A DNA stretch of 17,451 nt from Porphyromonadaceae bacterium (GCA_022840285.1 JALHIE010000109.1:1-17451), one strand, 5' to 3'. Shown: positions 1 to 8,221, counted from the first letter of the stretch. Translations and numbers: made by a program. Notes: generated by a model from the letters alone, not told the origin.

Positions 1-267
1 AAAGGCTTCACCGGACTGATGCAATCGCAGGCAAGGGACGTTACAAAGCTATCGTTCAACTTTAATACATCTCTTACCTCAGTCAACCTGGCAAAGGTGT
101 TGGCAAAAGAAAAGGGCATCCCTATTTCAATGGCTTCCTGTAAAACTATGATTCACAATGCGTATCTGCTTGAACGATTTATTTGCGTGTCCGGCATAAA
201 GCCGAACAGAAGATTAAATGATAAACTTGTTAAAGAACTCGTGGAGTTTGCAGCCATTGCTGCATGA
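1..267 (+). mobile_element. IS4-type DDE transposase, C-terminal fragment
   Basis: The frame is open from base 1 to the TGA at 265-267, so this is the 3' end of a gene that starts outside the window. The first residues (KGFTGLMQSQARD) followed by KLSFNFNTSLTSVNLAK match the pattern I know from the C-terminus of IS4-type DDE transposases, where the catalytic Glu helix runs into 'FRDAKQFTGL..CQAR..KL.FHFN.SLT.LN.AK'. About 88 residues are visible, and the catalytic D, D and E residues would all lie upstream. Whether the element is intact cannot be judged. I could not identify its right terminal inverted repeat with confidence. The family call is by recognition, not by search. Confidence 0.78.
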
Positions 268-408
268 CTCATATAGTAAATTTTTAACGGACTATTGTTA
301 CAAACAAACATTATATTTATTGTTTGGCAAAATAAAATTCCATGTTATAAAACATAATTCATAACAACCGGATATATCCAATACCTCATCAAAGAAAAGA
401 TTATTATC
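268..408. other. AT-rich gap after the transposase, with a weak hairpin
   Basis: No gene is visible in these 141 bases. There is a perfect 7-base inverted repeat, CAAACAA (301-307) and TTGTTTG (320-326), around an AT-only loop apart from one C. It is followed by no T-run, so it is a poor terminator; it may be part of the insertion-sequence end. A MazE-type antitoxin would be expected just upstream of the toxin remnant at 409, and none can be read here. Confidence 0.4.
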
Positions 409-726
409 TTGTATCTGTGCTTTCAACCACTGTGTTTAATGTTTATTAGCCCGAATAATGTTATAACATCTTTTGCTTATACTTGTGTTGTTGTCAGCCC
501 GGACGAGTTGAATGAACATTTGCGCACGGTTATTATTGCCCCGTTGACGCCGACAATTAAAAATTATCCTTTTCGGGTTAATTGCATAGTCGGAGGCAAG
601 TAAGGAAGTGTCGCCCTTGACCAAATTCGGGCAGTCGATAAAACACGGATCAGCTCTTCTATGGGACACTTGAAACAATCCGAAATTGAATCTGTCAAGT
701 CCGTACTAATGGAGATGTTCTGTTAA
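409..726 (+). pseudogene. MazF/PemK-type mRNA interferase toxin, degenerate
   Basis: The frame from the possible TTG start at 409 reads CVVVSPDELNEHLRTVIIAP and then YPFRV, typical of MazF/PemK endoribonucleases. It meets an ochre stop at 601-603 directly after VGGK. Past the stop the same frame continues with GSVALDQIRAVDKTRI and runs to TAA at 724-726, which is the conserved second half of the family. One CAA-to-TAA change would explain the stop. The N-terminal part is also ruined: the usual 'DPT.G.EI.KTRP' stretch before CVVVS reads SPNNVITSFAYT, so the conserved Arg-Pro is gone and the segment is about one residue short. The toxin is therefore almost certainly dead. The last 21 bases overlap the 3' end of yigZ on the other strand. 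Confidence 0.82.
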
Positions 727-1317
727 GTCGATTTTTACGCCGTAAATTTGCGAAAGGGTATCGTTCAACCGTTGGAATTCCGATTTCCGGATGCGGAGCT
801 TCATCGTACAGCTCTCTTTAAAATCCTGCTCCCAGGAGACCTCTTCGAATTGCTTCAGGGTACGCATCACGTCGTTGAGCAACACATATTCGAAACGGAC
901 GGTAAGAGTCCGGCCTACTGTCTTCTCAATAATTACCGCATTTCTGACGGCATCTTCCGCCGCTTCCTTGTAGGCTTTGATCAGTCCGCTTGTACCCAGG
1001 AGCGTTCCGCCGAAATACCGGATAACAATAATTAAGACGTTGGTAAGTCCGTACGAATTTATTTGTCCCAGTATGGGCCTTCCTGCTGTTCCGGAAGGCT
1101 CGCCATCGTCGTTTGAACGGTACTCCTCCCTTTCCGGCCCCAGCATATACGCCCAACAAACGTGCCGTGCATCGTAATATTTTTTGCGGTGCTCATCCAC
1201 AATTCCTTTTACCTCCTCAGGCGATTCCACGTGAAAAACAAACGAAAGAAATTTGCTTTTTTTCTCGGTGACATAACCTTCGGCCGCTTGTTCGATAGTT
1301 TTATAGGTGTCTTGCAT
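706..1317 (-). CDS. yigZ: YigZ/IMPACT family protein (UPF0029)
   Basis: The 203-residue protein carries the YigZ/IMPACT signature: KSKFLSFVFHVESPEE near the start, DARHVCWAYMLG, then DDGEPSGTAGRPIL and IRYFGGTLLGTSGLIKAY, followed by the small C-terminal domain of the bacterial members. Length is normal for the family (about 200). The biochemical role of bacterial YigZ is not settled; eukaryotic IMPACT acts in translation control through GCN1. I chose the ATG at 1317, giving MQDTYKTIEQ, because an upstream TTG at 1344 would place the start inside the terminator region of nrdJ. A TACTTTTG box (minus strand, 1322-1329) lies only four bases before this ATG, so a promoter there would give an almost leaderless mRNA. 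The gene is convergent with, and overlaps, the mazF remnant. Confidence 0.93.
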   Translation of the reverse strand: MQDTYKTIEQAAEGYVTEKKSKFLSFVFHVESPEEVKGIVDEHRKKYYDARHVCWAYMLGPEREEYRSNDDGEPSGTAGRPILGQINSYGLTNVLIIVIRYFGGTLLGTSGLIKAYKEAAEDAVRNAVIIEKTVGRTLTVRFEYVLLNDVMRTLKQFEEVSWEQDFKESCTMKLRIRKSEFQRLNDTLSQIYGVKIDLTEHLH

Positions 1318-1342
1318 AGAACAAAAGTAGTAAATTACCATC

Positions 1343-1374
1343 AAAAAAGCGATACCGGCTGGTATCGCTTTTTG
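1343..1374 (-). terminator. Rho-independent terminator of nrdJ, between nrdJ and yigZ
   Basis: A perfect 8-base-pair stem, GCGATACC (1349-1356) and GGTATCGC (1361-1368), has a 4-base loop. It is flanked by six A on the left and five T on the right, so it can form a stem with a U-run in either direction. On the minus strand it lies about 35 bases past the nrdJ stop and ends in six U. It separates nrdJ from yigZ, so yigZ needs its own promoter or read-through. Confidence 0.88.
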
Positions 1375-1403
1375 GTTTTGTAAATCACCGGATGTTTACT
1401 GAA

Positions 1404-3953
1404 TCATCCGCATTTCGAAGCTCCGCAGTTGCGGCATTTGAGGCATCCCTCTTCAAAGACCAGCGATTCGAAGCCGCATACGGGACATTTCTGCCCTTTC
1501 GCTTCAGTTTCGTTGGGCAAATAACGCTTCAACGCCCGTTCAACGCCGTTCTTCCACGTGTTGATGGTTTCGCTGTCCAATTCCAATCCCGATACCAGCT
1601 TGATCACCTGATCGATAGGCATGCCGTAACGCAGCACCCCCGAAATCAGTTTCGCGTAGTTCCAGAACTCCGGATTGAACTTCCCGTCCAGCCCTTCAAT
1701 GGTTACCTTGTACCCCCTCCGGTTCTGGAACTGGAAGTCGTAATGTTTGCGTCCGTCGTTATCGTATGCTTTGATGATCTTCCCGGAGGTAACGTTTTTG
1801 GGCACCATGATGCCATCATCCTCATCGTTGATACCCGTAAAGATCTCGTACGGCCTTCCATTCAGCAACCCGATAAAAGCAATCCACTTCTCTTTGTTGT
1901 TCTGGAATTTAATCACATCGGCATCCAGTTCGGTAGGACGGGAAGTGACTACCTGCGGCAGTTCGTAGCAATCCTCATTCTCCTTCTCTTTCTCTTCCTC
2001 CTTGTTGTCGTTTGTGATAAGCACACCCGAGCGTGATCCGTCGCGATACACCGTACAACCCTTACACCCGCTTCTCCAGGCTTCCATATAAAGCTCACCC
2101 ACGAGCTCTTCGGTCACATCGCCAGGCAGGTTGATGGTTACGCTGATGCTGTGATCCACCCATTTTTGCACGCGCCCTTGCATACGCACTTTCATGAGCC
2201 AGTCCACATCGTTGGAAGTAGCTTTGTAGTATGGCGATTTCGCCACCAGCTCGTCAATCTCTTCGTTCGAATACTTCTTTGCCGCAGGATAACCGTTTGC
2301 TTCCATCCAGTCCACGAATTTGTGGTGGAAGACCACATATTCCTCCCACGAATCGCCGTTTTCATCCACGAAATCGATTTTCACGTCCTTATCGCTCGGA
2401 TTTACCTTGCGGCGACGCTTGTAGACCGGCATAAAAACGGGTTCTATTCCCGATGTGGTCTGCGACATCAAGCTGGTTGTTCCCGTAGGGGCAATGGTCA
2501 GGCAGGCAATGTTACGGCGCCCCTGTTTTACCATATCCTTGTAAAGCTGGGGATCCTCTTTCTTGAGCCTGTTCACAAACGGGTTGTTCTTCTCCCTTTC
2601 GGCATCATAGACTTTAAATGCTCCACGTTCTTTCGCCATTTCTACAGAGGAAGCATAAGCGTTGAGCGCCACCATCTTATGCACCCTCTCCGAGAAGTCG
2701 TTTCCTTCTTCCGACCCGTAGCGGATACCCAAAGCAGCGAGCATATCGCCCTCGGCAGTTATTCCTACCCCTGTTCGGCGGCCTTCAAGCGTTTTCCGGC
2801 GGATTTTCTCCCACAAATTACGTTCCGAGGATTTTACCTCTTCCGATTCGGGGTCACTATTGATCTTGTCGAGGATCTTGTCGATCTTTTCCGATTCCAG
2901 ATCGATAATATCGTCCATAATGCGCTGAGCGAGACGAACGTGTTTTCCGAAAAGCTCAAAATCGAAATAGGCATTTTCCTTGAACGGGTTCACCACGTAA
3001 GAATAGAGGTTAATTGCCAGCAGGCGGCAACTGTCGTAAGGGCACAACGGAATTTCACCGCAAGGATTGGTCGAAACCGTCTGGAAACCCAGGTCGGCAT
3101 AACAATCGGGAACCGATTCACGGATAATCGTGTCCCAGAACAATACCCCCGGCTCGGCCGAACGCCATGCGTTATGCACAATTTTCTCCCAAAGCTCCTG
3201 TGCGTTTATCGTTTTTTCGTATTTTGGCGTGTCCGAATCAATGGGATACTTTTGAACGTACGGTTTTCCTTCGGAGGCAGCTTTCATGAAATCGTCATCG
3301 ATTTTCACCGAAATATTGGCTCCGGTAACTTTTCCCTGCTCCAGTTTGGCGTCGATAAAATCCTCGGCATCGGGATGTTTGATGGAAACGCTCAGCATCA
3401 ACGCGCCCCGGCGTCCGTCCTGCGCCACTTCGCGCGTGGAGTTGGAGTATCGTTCCATAAACGGAACCAGCCCTGTAGACGTGAGTGCGGAATTCTTTAC
3501 GGGCGATCCCTTGGGACGGATGTGCGACAGGTCGTGCCCCACGCCGCCACGACGCTTCATCAGCTGCACCTGTTCTTCATCGATACGGATGATCGCCCCG
3601 TAAGAGTCGGCGCTGCCACCCATCCCGATCACAAAACAGTTGGACAACGATGCTACCTGAAATTCGTTTCCGATTCCCGTCATCGGGCTTCCCTGCGGAA
3701 TGATGTATTTAAACTGGTCAAACAAATCGAACAATTCTTTTTCGCTCAACGGATTGGCGTATTTTTTCTCGATTCTTCCCACTTCGTTTGCCAGCCTCCA
3801 ATGCATATCTTCAGGCGTCTTCTCGTAGATATTGCCTTCACTGTCCTTCAAAGCGTACTTGCTGACCCAAACCTTTGCAGCCAGTTCATCGCCTCTAAAA
3901 TACTCCAACGATGCGTTATAAGCCTCGTCGAAAGTATAAATTTCTTTTTTCAT
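1404..3953 (-). CDS. nrdJ: Adenosylcobalamin-dependent (class II) ribonucleotide reductase
   Basis: This 849-residue protein reduces ribonucleotides to deoxyribonucleotides using a B12-derived thiyl radical, which gives dNTPs with or without oxygen. The catalytic motif NPCGE lies at residues 296-300, with the radical Cys298, Glu300 and Asn296. Cys106 in SLSNC is the expected active-site disulfide partner. The conserved APTGTTS and TSGIEP stretches follow. The C-terminus (823-848) has six cysteines (CPVC, CLKCRNC, KC), a zinc-ribbon-like tail that probably shuttles electrons to the active site. I see no N-terminal ATP-cone, and no NrdA/NrdB-type radical subunit nearby, which fits class II. The start ATG at 3953 has no clear Shine-Dalgarno sequence, as usual in Bacteroidota. 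The gene ends at the hairpin at 1343-1374. The call is firm. Confidence 0.96.
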   Translation of the reverse strand: MKKEIYTFDEAYNASLEYFRGDELAAKVWVSKYALKDSEGNIYEKTPEDMHWRLANEVGRIEKKYANPLSEKELFDLFDQFKYIIPQGSPMTGIGNEFQVASLSNCFVIGMGGSADSYGAIIRIDEEQVQLMKRRGGVGHDLSHIRPKGSPVKNSALTSTGLVPFMERYSNSTREVAQDGRRGALMLSVSIKHPDAEDFIDAKLEQGKVTGANISVKIDDDFMKAASEGKPYVQKYPIDSDTPKYEKTINAQELWEKIVHNAWRSAEPGVLFWDTIIRESVPDCYADLGFQTVSTNPCGEIPLCPYDSCRLLAINLYSYVVNPFKENAYFDFELFGKHVRLAQRIMDDIIDLESEKIDKILDKINSDPESEEVKSSERNLWEKIRRKTLEGRRTGVGITAEGDMLAALGIRYGSEEGNDFSERVHKMVALNAYASSVEMAKERGAFKVYDAEREKNNPFVNRLKKEDPQLYKDMVKQGRRNIACLTIAPTGTTSLMSQTTSGIEPVFMPVYKRRRKVNPSDKDVKIDFVDENGDSWEEYVVFHHKFVDWMEANGYPAAKKYSNEEIDELVAKSPYYKATSNDVDWLMKVRMQGRVQKWVDHSISVTINLPGDVTEELVGELYMEAWRSGCKGCTVYRDGSRSGVLITNDNKEEEKEKENEDCYELPQVVTSRPTELDADVIKFQNNKEKWIAFIGLLNGRPYEIFTGINDEDDGIMVPKNVTSGKIIKAYDNDGRKHYDFQFQNRRGYKVTIEGLDGKFNPEFWNYAKLISGVLRYGMPIDQVIKLVSGLELDSETINTWKNGVERALKRYLPNETEAKGQKCPVCGFESLVFEEGCLKCRNCGASKCG

Positions 3954-4252
3954 TAATTAATTTTTTTTTGACCGATTAATACAACTATTTTTCAAATAAA
4001 ACACAGCGTTTCCCACAGTATGGCTATTTGGGATTACAAGTTTAAGAAATGTTTCAAAGTTAACAAAACGAATCAATAAAAAGTTTTCAACAAAGTGTAA
4101 AGTTTTCCAAAATATTTTTCAATACACTCATAAACAGAAGATTAATTTTTATCGAAGAGTGAAAAGTTTTCTTTTTTATTAAACTCGTATATGAATCAAT
4201 ATATTAAGTTTTGTATCTATGGTGTACTGTGTAAACATTGAAATATAAACAA
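3954..4252. other. AT-rich leader upstream of nrdJ with repeated AAAGTTTTC
   Basis: There is no gene between the nrdJ start and the serpin gene. The tract is very AT-rich and carries AAAGTTTTC three times on the plus strand (beginning near 4081, 4102 and 4162), i.e. GAAAACTTT on the strand read by nrdJ. I do not see the GC-rich core or stem pattern of a cobalamin riboswitch. The repeats may be operators or may just reflect base composition. Confidence 0.4.
4055..4062 (-). promoter_or_regulatory. Candidate -7 box of the nrdJ promoter
   Basis: On the minus strand this reads TAACTTTG, an exact match to the Bacteroidota housekeeping -7 consensus TAnnTTTG. It would give a leader of roughly 95 bases before nrdJ. 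I could not find a well-spaced TTTG -33 element, so the call is tentative. Confidence 0.4.
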
Positions 4253-4287
4253 AAAACACCCAATGACTGTAAATCGTTGAGTGTTTT
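4253..4287 (-). terminator. Terminator downstream of the serpin gene
   Basis: AAAACAC (4253-4259) pairs with GTGTTTT (4281-4287), with an inner CAATGA/TCGTTG arm and one C/A mismatch. On the minus strand the hairpin ends in a T-rich run. It sits about 50 bases after the serpin stop and before the nrdJ upstream region. Confidence 0.65.
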
Positions 4288-4337
4288 GACGTTTAATAAA
4301 AAATTATTGAAAATATGAATAAATCAGGTTGTTTTTT

Positions 4338-5518
4338 TTAAATATCTTTTACCGAACCCATAAACAAAATGGCACCGGTGGAATTTTCCTGAATAAGGTA
4401 AATAAAAGGTTTGTCTGCATTGAAAATTACTTTTTGCGGAGTTGAGGGCATGGAGGTCAGTTCCATACCAACGGTCGTAACAGCAGCAGCTTCCGTTCCT
4501 TGCTCGTCGGTGCTGATGTAGGTATCTTGTTTTACAAAAGCAATCCGGGCCGGAAAAGCCGACATCCGGCTAAAATCGATTTCGGAAGATATAATTCCAC
4601 TTCGTATTCATGCAATGCAGCTCTTATTTCTCCCCAGTACTCCTTGTTTTGCAACGCAGACACTACATCGGCCTGTTTTTTACCGCTTTTAGGCAACAGA
4701 ACCAGCATACTGAATGCCTGATTTCCGTAAGGCAACCGGACCACCTGCATGGTTTCATCTTCGGTGTAATTAAACTTAGCGGTTTGAAACATCATGTCTA
4801 CCGTTTGTTTTGTACCGTTTTCGGTTGTAAACGCTTTCTTCGATGTGTTTTTTGCATCAAATTTTGTGGTCCAGCTTCCTTTGAAGTAAATCGCATTCAA
4901 CAGGTACATCAAGTCATAGGCATTGGTTTTATCAATGACCTCTTTGATCAGGTTGTTGGTATTGTCCGCTGCCCATTGGTTAATGATATCTTTCGTTACC
5001 GGAAGTGAAAAATCCACCGGCTGCACCGTTGCGTCGTAATAATCGGTATTGGTTTTGAAGAAACCGGGCTGGATGGTTACGAATTTATTTGTAAAGATAG
5101 CATTGGCAATCGATAATTGGGTTGAGGGATCGGTTTTCAGTAACGCCTCCTTTAACTTTTTGTAGTAACCGTTGATGTCGTTGTCGGAATAACTTTCCAT
5201 TTTCAGCGTTTTTTGCATCGTCGTTTTGGTTTCTCCCGCAGCACCGTTCCACGTCATTGCCAAAGCCATGCTCAAGCTGAAAGGAGACACCATGAAACTT
5301 TGGTCTTCCTCTTTAGCCTCCTCTTCGAAAACGTTGGAAAAAAATTCAAAAGCAAACTGCTGATCGGTTTTTACCAGCCGGGCTTCCTCGGATCGAAGTT
5401 CAATTTTCACCGGGGCCGGTAGATCTTTCGCGACTGTTTCAACACCTGATTTTTCGCAACCGTAGAAAAAGAGAATTACAAGAAGCAACAAAGCACCAAC
5501 TTTTTTTATTGAGTTCAT
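4338..5518 (-). pseudogene. Serpin-family lipoprotein, disrupted by an out-of-frame deletion
   Basis: The first frame (5518 down to a stop at 4532) gives a lipoprotein signal with Cys21 after LFFYG, then clear serpin landmarks: FMVSPFSLSMALAMTWNGA, NAIF, LMYLLNAIYFKGSW, MVLLPK-type LVLLPKSG and EVELYLPK. There it leaves the family. The second frame picks up as IDFSRMSAFPARIAFVKQD, then TYISTDEQGTEAAAV (the serpin hinge), and ends with KPFIYLIQENSTGAILFMG at 4338. In ordinary serpins about 26 residues lie between LPK and D-F/L-S-G; here they are absent and the frame shifts, which implies a deletion of roughly 76 bases. The truncated 328-residue product would lack the reactive-centre loop and could not inhibit a protease. 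The break could be real or an assembly error. Confidence 0.9.
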
Positions 5519-5712
5519 GTCCTTTAAAATTTTCAGGGTGATATAATTTTAGATGGGATTTCGAATAAAAAGCTGCATGCGGTATCGTTAAAAATACATA
5601 AAACAAAACTTCCTTTCTTTTTCAAAGGATGTTGTTATAAAATCCGCCTGAAAAACAAATAAATTAATTACTTTTGCAGACTAAATTTATCCACTTTTTT
5701 AATTGATTGATA
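5519..5712. promoter_or_regulatory. Divergent promoter region, serpin gene and speA
   Basis: This 194-base AT-rich gap must hold the start signals for both neighbours. On the plus strand TACTTTTG at 5669-5676 matches TAnnTTTG exactly and lies 36 bases before the speA ATG. A small palindrome, TCCTTT (5611-5616) and AAAGGA (5624-5629), sits between the two genes and might be an operator. No clear -33 element is visible for either direction. Confidence 0.5.
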
Positions 5713-7614
5713 ATGAGAAAATGGCGCATTGAGGATTCGGAGGAACTGTACAACATAGACGGTTGGGGAAACGGATACTTCTCAATAAACGAAAAGGGAA
5801 ACGTGCAGGTTACGCCTCGAAAAAAACCGGGTGGAGCCGTTGATTTGAACGAGTTGATGCGCGAGCTTTATCTTCGCGATGTTTCTGCTCCGGTTCTGGT
5901 AAGGTTCCCGCAAATTCTGGACAACCGGATCGAAAAAATATCTACCTGTTTTGAAATTGCGGCCAAGGAATACGGATACGCGTCTCAAAACTACATCGTC
6001 TATCCCATTAAAGTCAATCAGATGCGTCAGGTGGTAGAGGAGATCGTGACTTACGGAAAACGATTCAACATCGGCCTTGAGGCGGGATCCAAACCCGAAC
6101 TGCACGCTGTTCTGGCCATTAATACCAGCGAGGATTCCATCATCATTTGCAACGGCTACAAAGACGAAAGCTACATCGAACTGGCTTTGCTGGCGAAAAA
6201 AATGGGAAAAGAAGTTTTCATCGTCATTGAAAAGCTGAACGAACTTGAACTGACCATCGAAATTGCCAAGCGACTGAAAGTGAAGCCAAATATTGGTATC
6301 CGCATTAAGTTAGCCAGTTCCGGCAGCGGGAAATGGGAAGAATCGGGCGGTGATGGAAGTAAGTTCGGATTGAACTCCAGCGAATTGCTCGAGGCGCTCG
6401 ACTTGCTTAAGAAGCACAAAATGACCGACTGTTTCCGGCTGATCCATTTCCACATAGGTAGCCAAATTACAAAAATAAGGCGTGTAAAGACCGCTCTGCG
6501 TGAGGCATCGCAATTTTACGTACAACTTCACCTGCTGGGGTTCAACGTTGAATTTGTGGATATCGGCGGCGGATTGGGCGTGGATTACGACGGAACACGT
6601 TCATCGTACAGCGAAAACAGCATCAACTATTCCATTCAAGAATACGTGAACGACTCGGTATTCTCGTTCGTGGATGCGGCAAACAAAAACGAAATTCCCC
6701 ACCCCAAGATCATCACCGAGTCGGGACGTGCCCTTACGGCACACCATTCGGTACTTATCTTCGAAGTGCTGGAAACAGCAACGTTACCCGAATGGGGAGA
6801 AGAGGTGGAAATCCAGGAGAACGACCACGAGCTGGTAAAAGAGTTGTACAAGATCTGGGACAACCTTTCCCAGACGCGTATGCTGGAAGCGTGGCACGAC
6901 GCACAACAGATCCGGGAGGAGTCTCTCGACCTGTTCAGCCTGGGAATGCTTGAGCTGAAAACGCGTGCTCAGGTGGAGCAGCTTTATTTTTCCATTATCC
7001 GGGAAATTAACTTTACGATCAACCGTACGAAGCACGCCCCGGAAGAGTTACGTCAGCTCTCTTCGCTTTTGCCTGACAAGTATTTCTGCAACTTCTCGTT
7101 GTTCCAATCCCTGCCCGACTCGTGGGCCATAGACCAGGTATTTCCCATTATTCCCATCCACCGGTTGGATGAGAAACCGGAAAGAACGGCCACACTTCAG
7201 GACATCACCTGCGATTCCGACGGCAAGATTGCCAGCTATACAGCCCAGGGCGGTTTTCATCAATCGTTCATCCCGGTCCATTCGCTGAAGAAAAATGAAT
7301 CGTACTACATCGGGGTTTTCCTGGTGGGTGCCTATCAGGAAATTCTAGGCGACCTGCATAACTTGTTTGGCGACACCAACGTGGTCCACGTTGTAACGGA
7401 CGAAAATACAGGATATAAAATAGAGCAGGTAATTGATGGGGAGACGGTTGCCGAAGTATTGGAGTATGCACAGTATAATGCCAAGAAGCTGGTTCGTACG
7501 GTTGAAACCTGGGTAATGAGCTCGGTGAAAAAAGGAAAAATTTCGGTGGAAGAAGGAAAAGAGTTCCTGTCGAATTACCGTTCGGGACTTTACGGATATA
7601 CCTATCTGGAGTAA
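5713..7614 (+). CDS. speA: Biosynthetic arginine decarboxylase (PLP-dependent)
   Basis: The 633-residue enzyme converts arginine to agmatine, the first step of the arginine-to-putrescine route. It has the alanine-racemase/ornithine-decarboxylase fold. The PLP-binding Lys100 sits in YPIKVNQ, followed by GLEAGSKPEL, HFHIGSQI (His247), DIGGGLGVDYDGT near 283-295 and ESGRALTAHHS near 336, the expected order of cofactor-binding motifs. Length matches SpeA (about 630-660). I take the ATG at 5713 (MRKWRIED), the usual N-terminus in this group; a TTG two codons upstream is possible but unlikely. It is the only plus-strand gene in the middle of the window and is monocistronic, ending at a strong hairpin. 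It belongs to the same polyamine pathway as nspC about 1.6 kb away. Confidence 0.96.
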   Translation: MRKWRIEDSEELYNIDGWGNGYFSINEKGNVQVTPRKKPGGAVDLNELMRELYLRDVSAPVLVRFPQILDNRIEKISTCFEIAAKEYGYASQNYIVYPIKVNQMRQVVEEIVTYGKRFNIGLEAGSKPELHAVLAINTSEDSIIICNGYKDESYIELALLAKKMGKEVFIVIEKLNELELTIEIAKRLKVKPNIGIRIKLASSGSGKWEESGGDGSKFGLNSSELLEALDLLKKHKMTDCFRLIHFHIGSQITKIRRVKTALREASQFYVQLHLLGFNVEFVDIGGGLGVDYDGTRSSYSENSINYSIQEYVNDSVFSFVDAANKNEIPHPKIITESGRALTAHHSVLIFEVLETATLPEWGEEVEIQENDHELVKELYKIWDNLSQTRMLEAWHDAQQIREESLDLFSLGMLELKTRAQVEQLYFSIIREINFTINRTKHAPEELRQLSSLLPDKYFCNFSLFQSLPDSWAIDQVFPIIPIHRLDEKPERTATLQDITCDSDGKIASYTAQGGFHQSFIPVHSLKKNESYYIGVFLVGAYQEILGDLHNLFGDTNVVHVVTDENTGYKIEQVIDGETVAEVLEYAQYNAKKLVRTVETWVMSSVKKGKISVEEGKEFLSNYRSGLYGYTYLE

Positions 7615-7630
7615 AATGAATAATCCCCAC

Positions 7631-7659
7631 AAAAAAAGGCCGCAAAACGGCCTTTTTTT
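7631..7659. terminator. Bidirectional terminator between speA and the small lipoprotein gene
   Basis: AAAAAAAGGCCG (7631-7642) and CGGCCTTTTTTT (7648-7659) form a perfect 12-base-pair stem with a 5-base loop. The A7 and T7 arms give a U-run on both strands. It lies 16 bases after the speA stop and 17 bases after the stop of the converging lipoprotein gene, so it can serve both. Confidence 0.93.
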
Positions 7660-7676
7660 AATACCTTTAAATCGGT

Positions 7677-8189
7677 TTAGAACGAAAACTTCCCGTCAAT
7701 CTTCATTGAAAACGTAACGGACGTTGTGATGTCATTCGTTGCCCTGTAAGTTAAAACAACGGTAGAGGTACCCTTATTAACAACCTCATCGAGGACTTTC
7801 TGCAAAAAATTAAGCTGAGGCAACTCTTTGAATGAGGTATTGGCTGTAATCGTTGGCAAGTCCAGGTTTGCCTTGGAATTACTTTTCAAAGACAATTTCA
7901 CATTGGTTAATTCAACAACCTGACCCGAAGTAACTCCACCTACCGATATTGCGGATGTAGTCTGTACCAATGCACTTTCAACCCACTTTGCGTATTGCGA
8001 CAATGCAGCAAAATCACTTAAATTAAACGTTATTTCGGAGGAGGTTGTATTTCCGGCTGCAGCAATTACACTGATTGATTTTGTTGCTGAAGCATTTTGC
8101 GAAACGGGTAAATCATCGGGTTTGCTGCTGCACGATGAAAATGCTGCAATCAAAGACAGCACCAACCCTATCGATAAAAATTTTTTCAT
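7677..8189 (-). CDS. Small lipoprotein of unknown function
   Basis: I do not recognise this 170-residue protein. It starts MKKFLSIGLVLSLIAAFSSC, a lipoprotein signal with Cys20, followed by SSKPDD; an acidic stretch just after the Cys fits Bacteroidota surface-export signals. The mature part is rich in Ser, Thr, Asn and Val, with alternating beta-strand-like stretches (EITFNLSDFAALSQYAKWVE, VVELTNVKLSLKS, TSTVVLTYRATNDITTSVTF) and no cysteines, so it is probably an all-beta domain. I chose the ATG at 8189, not an upstream start at 8234, because the signal peptide begins there and a TATTTTTG promoter box lies between them. It is the last gene on the minus strand before the shared terminator. 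It may be a cell-envelope component, but nothing shows its role. Confidence 0.78.
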   Translation of the reverse strand: MKKFLSIGLVLSLIAAFSSCSSKPDDLPVSQNASATKSISVIAAAGNTTSSEITFNLSDFAALSQYAKWVESALVQTTSAISVGGVTSGQVVELTNVKLSLKSNSKANLDLPTITANTSFKELPQLNFLQKVLDEVVNKGTSTVVLTYRATNDITTSVTFSMKIDGKFSF

Positions 8190-8221
8190 ATAGTTCTGTT
8201 TTTGGGATGAATTATTCCTGA

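Noticed and set aside
301..326. Hairpin CAAACAA/TTGTTTG as a transposase terminator
   Set aside because: The stem is only seven weak base pairs and no T-run follows it.
1392..2036. Open frame of 214 codons opposite the nrdJ 3' end
   Set aside because: It is antisense to conserved nrdJ sequence, and its composition mirrors that gene.
2151..3956. Long open frame of 601 codons on the plus strand opposite nrdJ
   Set aside because: It lies wholly inside the well-conserved nrdJ gene, its protein is rich in His, Phe and Arg with no recognisable motif, and such antisense frames arise from the codon bias of the real gene.
3954..4337. Adenosylcobalamin riboswitch upstream of nrdJ
   Set aside because: The tract is too AT-rich, and I cannot find the conserved core or the expected stems; only a covariance search could fully exclude it.
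4338..4565. The serpin 3' part as a separate small gene starting MSAFPARIAF
   Set aside because: The family match continues upstream of that Met in the same frame (IDFSR), and the piece is only the hinge and C-terminal strands of a serpin; it is a fragment of the broken gene.
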